Source of the DNA: Candidatus Neomarinimicrobiota bacterium
GTDB lineage: Bacteria; Fidelibacterota; Marinisomatia; Marinisomatales; S15-B10
Reading direction: 5' to 3'
Assembly: GCA_012964825.1 (NCBI GenBank)
Contig: DTTI01000005.1
Coordinates: 1-51,011, forward strand
Length of the DNA: 51,011 nt
Below the pieces are notes generated by a model. It had not been told where the DNA came from. It did not search any database and worked only from the letters and a program-made list of their open reading frames with translations. Made by a program: the position numbers and the translations under genes. Below, one piece after another: positions 51,011 through 51,011 of this stretch (position 1 is its first letter; each line of letters opens with the position of its first letter).

Positions 51011-51011
51011 A

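Overview
The window looks like a chromosomal segment of a Gram-negative, probably marine bacterium. It carries an LptD-type outer-membrane protein, a Wzi-like capsule protein, several lipoprotein signal peptides, a CcmH-like cytochrome c maturation protein and Cys-type sulfatases of the kind used on marine algal polysaccharides. The gene mix would fit the FCB supergroup, for example Marinimicrobia (SAR406). That placement is an inference from gene content, because no taxonomic marker could be compared. I see no integrase, transposase, phage gene or CRISPR array.

Layout. 1-2644 (+): the 3' part of tmRNA, a Wzi-like outer-membrane protein and a family 2 glycosyltransferase, closed by the one clear hairpin terminator. 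2707-9568 (-): MarC-like membrane protein, argS, rsfS, a LytR_C-domain protein, a small envelope protein, mnmA coupled to a cysteine desulfurase, and a metallophosphoesterase. 9716-11800 (+): a PfkB sugar kinase and a TPR lipoprotein with fresh tandem duplications. 11802-13695 (-): a DUF58/MoxR pair. 13814-15777 (+): purine nucleoside phosphorylase overlapping an M20 amidohydrolase. 15814-16764 (-): a serine/threonine dehydratase-like PLP enzyme. 16889-18851 (+): a NatA/NatB-like ABC exporter.

18886-34792 (+) is the most interesting block. A lipoprotein formylglycine-generating enzyme, a GH29 alpha-L-fucosidase with a PA14 domain and a sulfatase with a discoidin-like C-terminus are followed by FucP, FucU, L-fuconate dehydratase, two SDR dehydrogenases and L-fuconolactonase. 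Two more lipoprotein sulfatases and a lipoprotein amidohydrolase follow. Together they suggest that sulfated, fucose-rich glycans are desulfated and trimmed outside the cytoplasm. Free L-fucose would be imported by FucP, brought to the right anomer by FucU and oxidised by the non-phosphorylating route: fucose to fuconolactone, fuconate, 2-keto-3-deoxyfuconate and the 2,4-diketo acid. The enzyme that cleaves the last intermediate, a regulator and an outer-membrane importer are not in the window.

34812-48717 (-): a radical-SAM protein of the spore photoproduct lyase family, overlapping a nucleoside-phosphorylase-like protein, which overlaps a glycosyltransferase. Housekeeping and envelope genes follow: glyS, CcmH-like, topA, hisS, a zinc-ribbon/DUF2007 protein, a beta-barrel protein, LptD and rarA. 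48825-50785 (+): an FKBP lipoprotein and two paralogous SAM methyltransferases, the first frameshifted. A tRNA-Thr(CGU) on the minus strand closes the window.

Two features recur. Many genes overlap by 4 nt (ATGA, GTGA, TTGA, CTGA, ATAG). Several genes have no ATG/GTG/TTG where homology requires the start: ATA is the best candidate for two of them (one a fucose-pathway SDR) and CTG for two others (rsfS and the first sulfatase).
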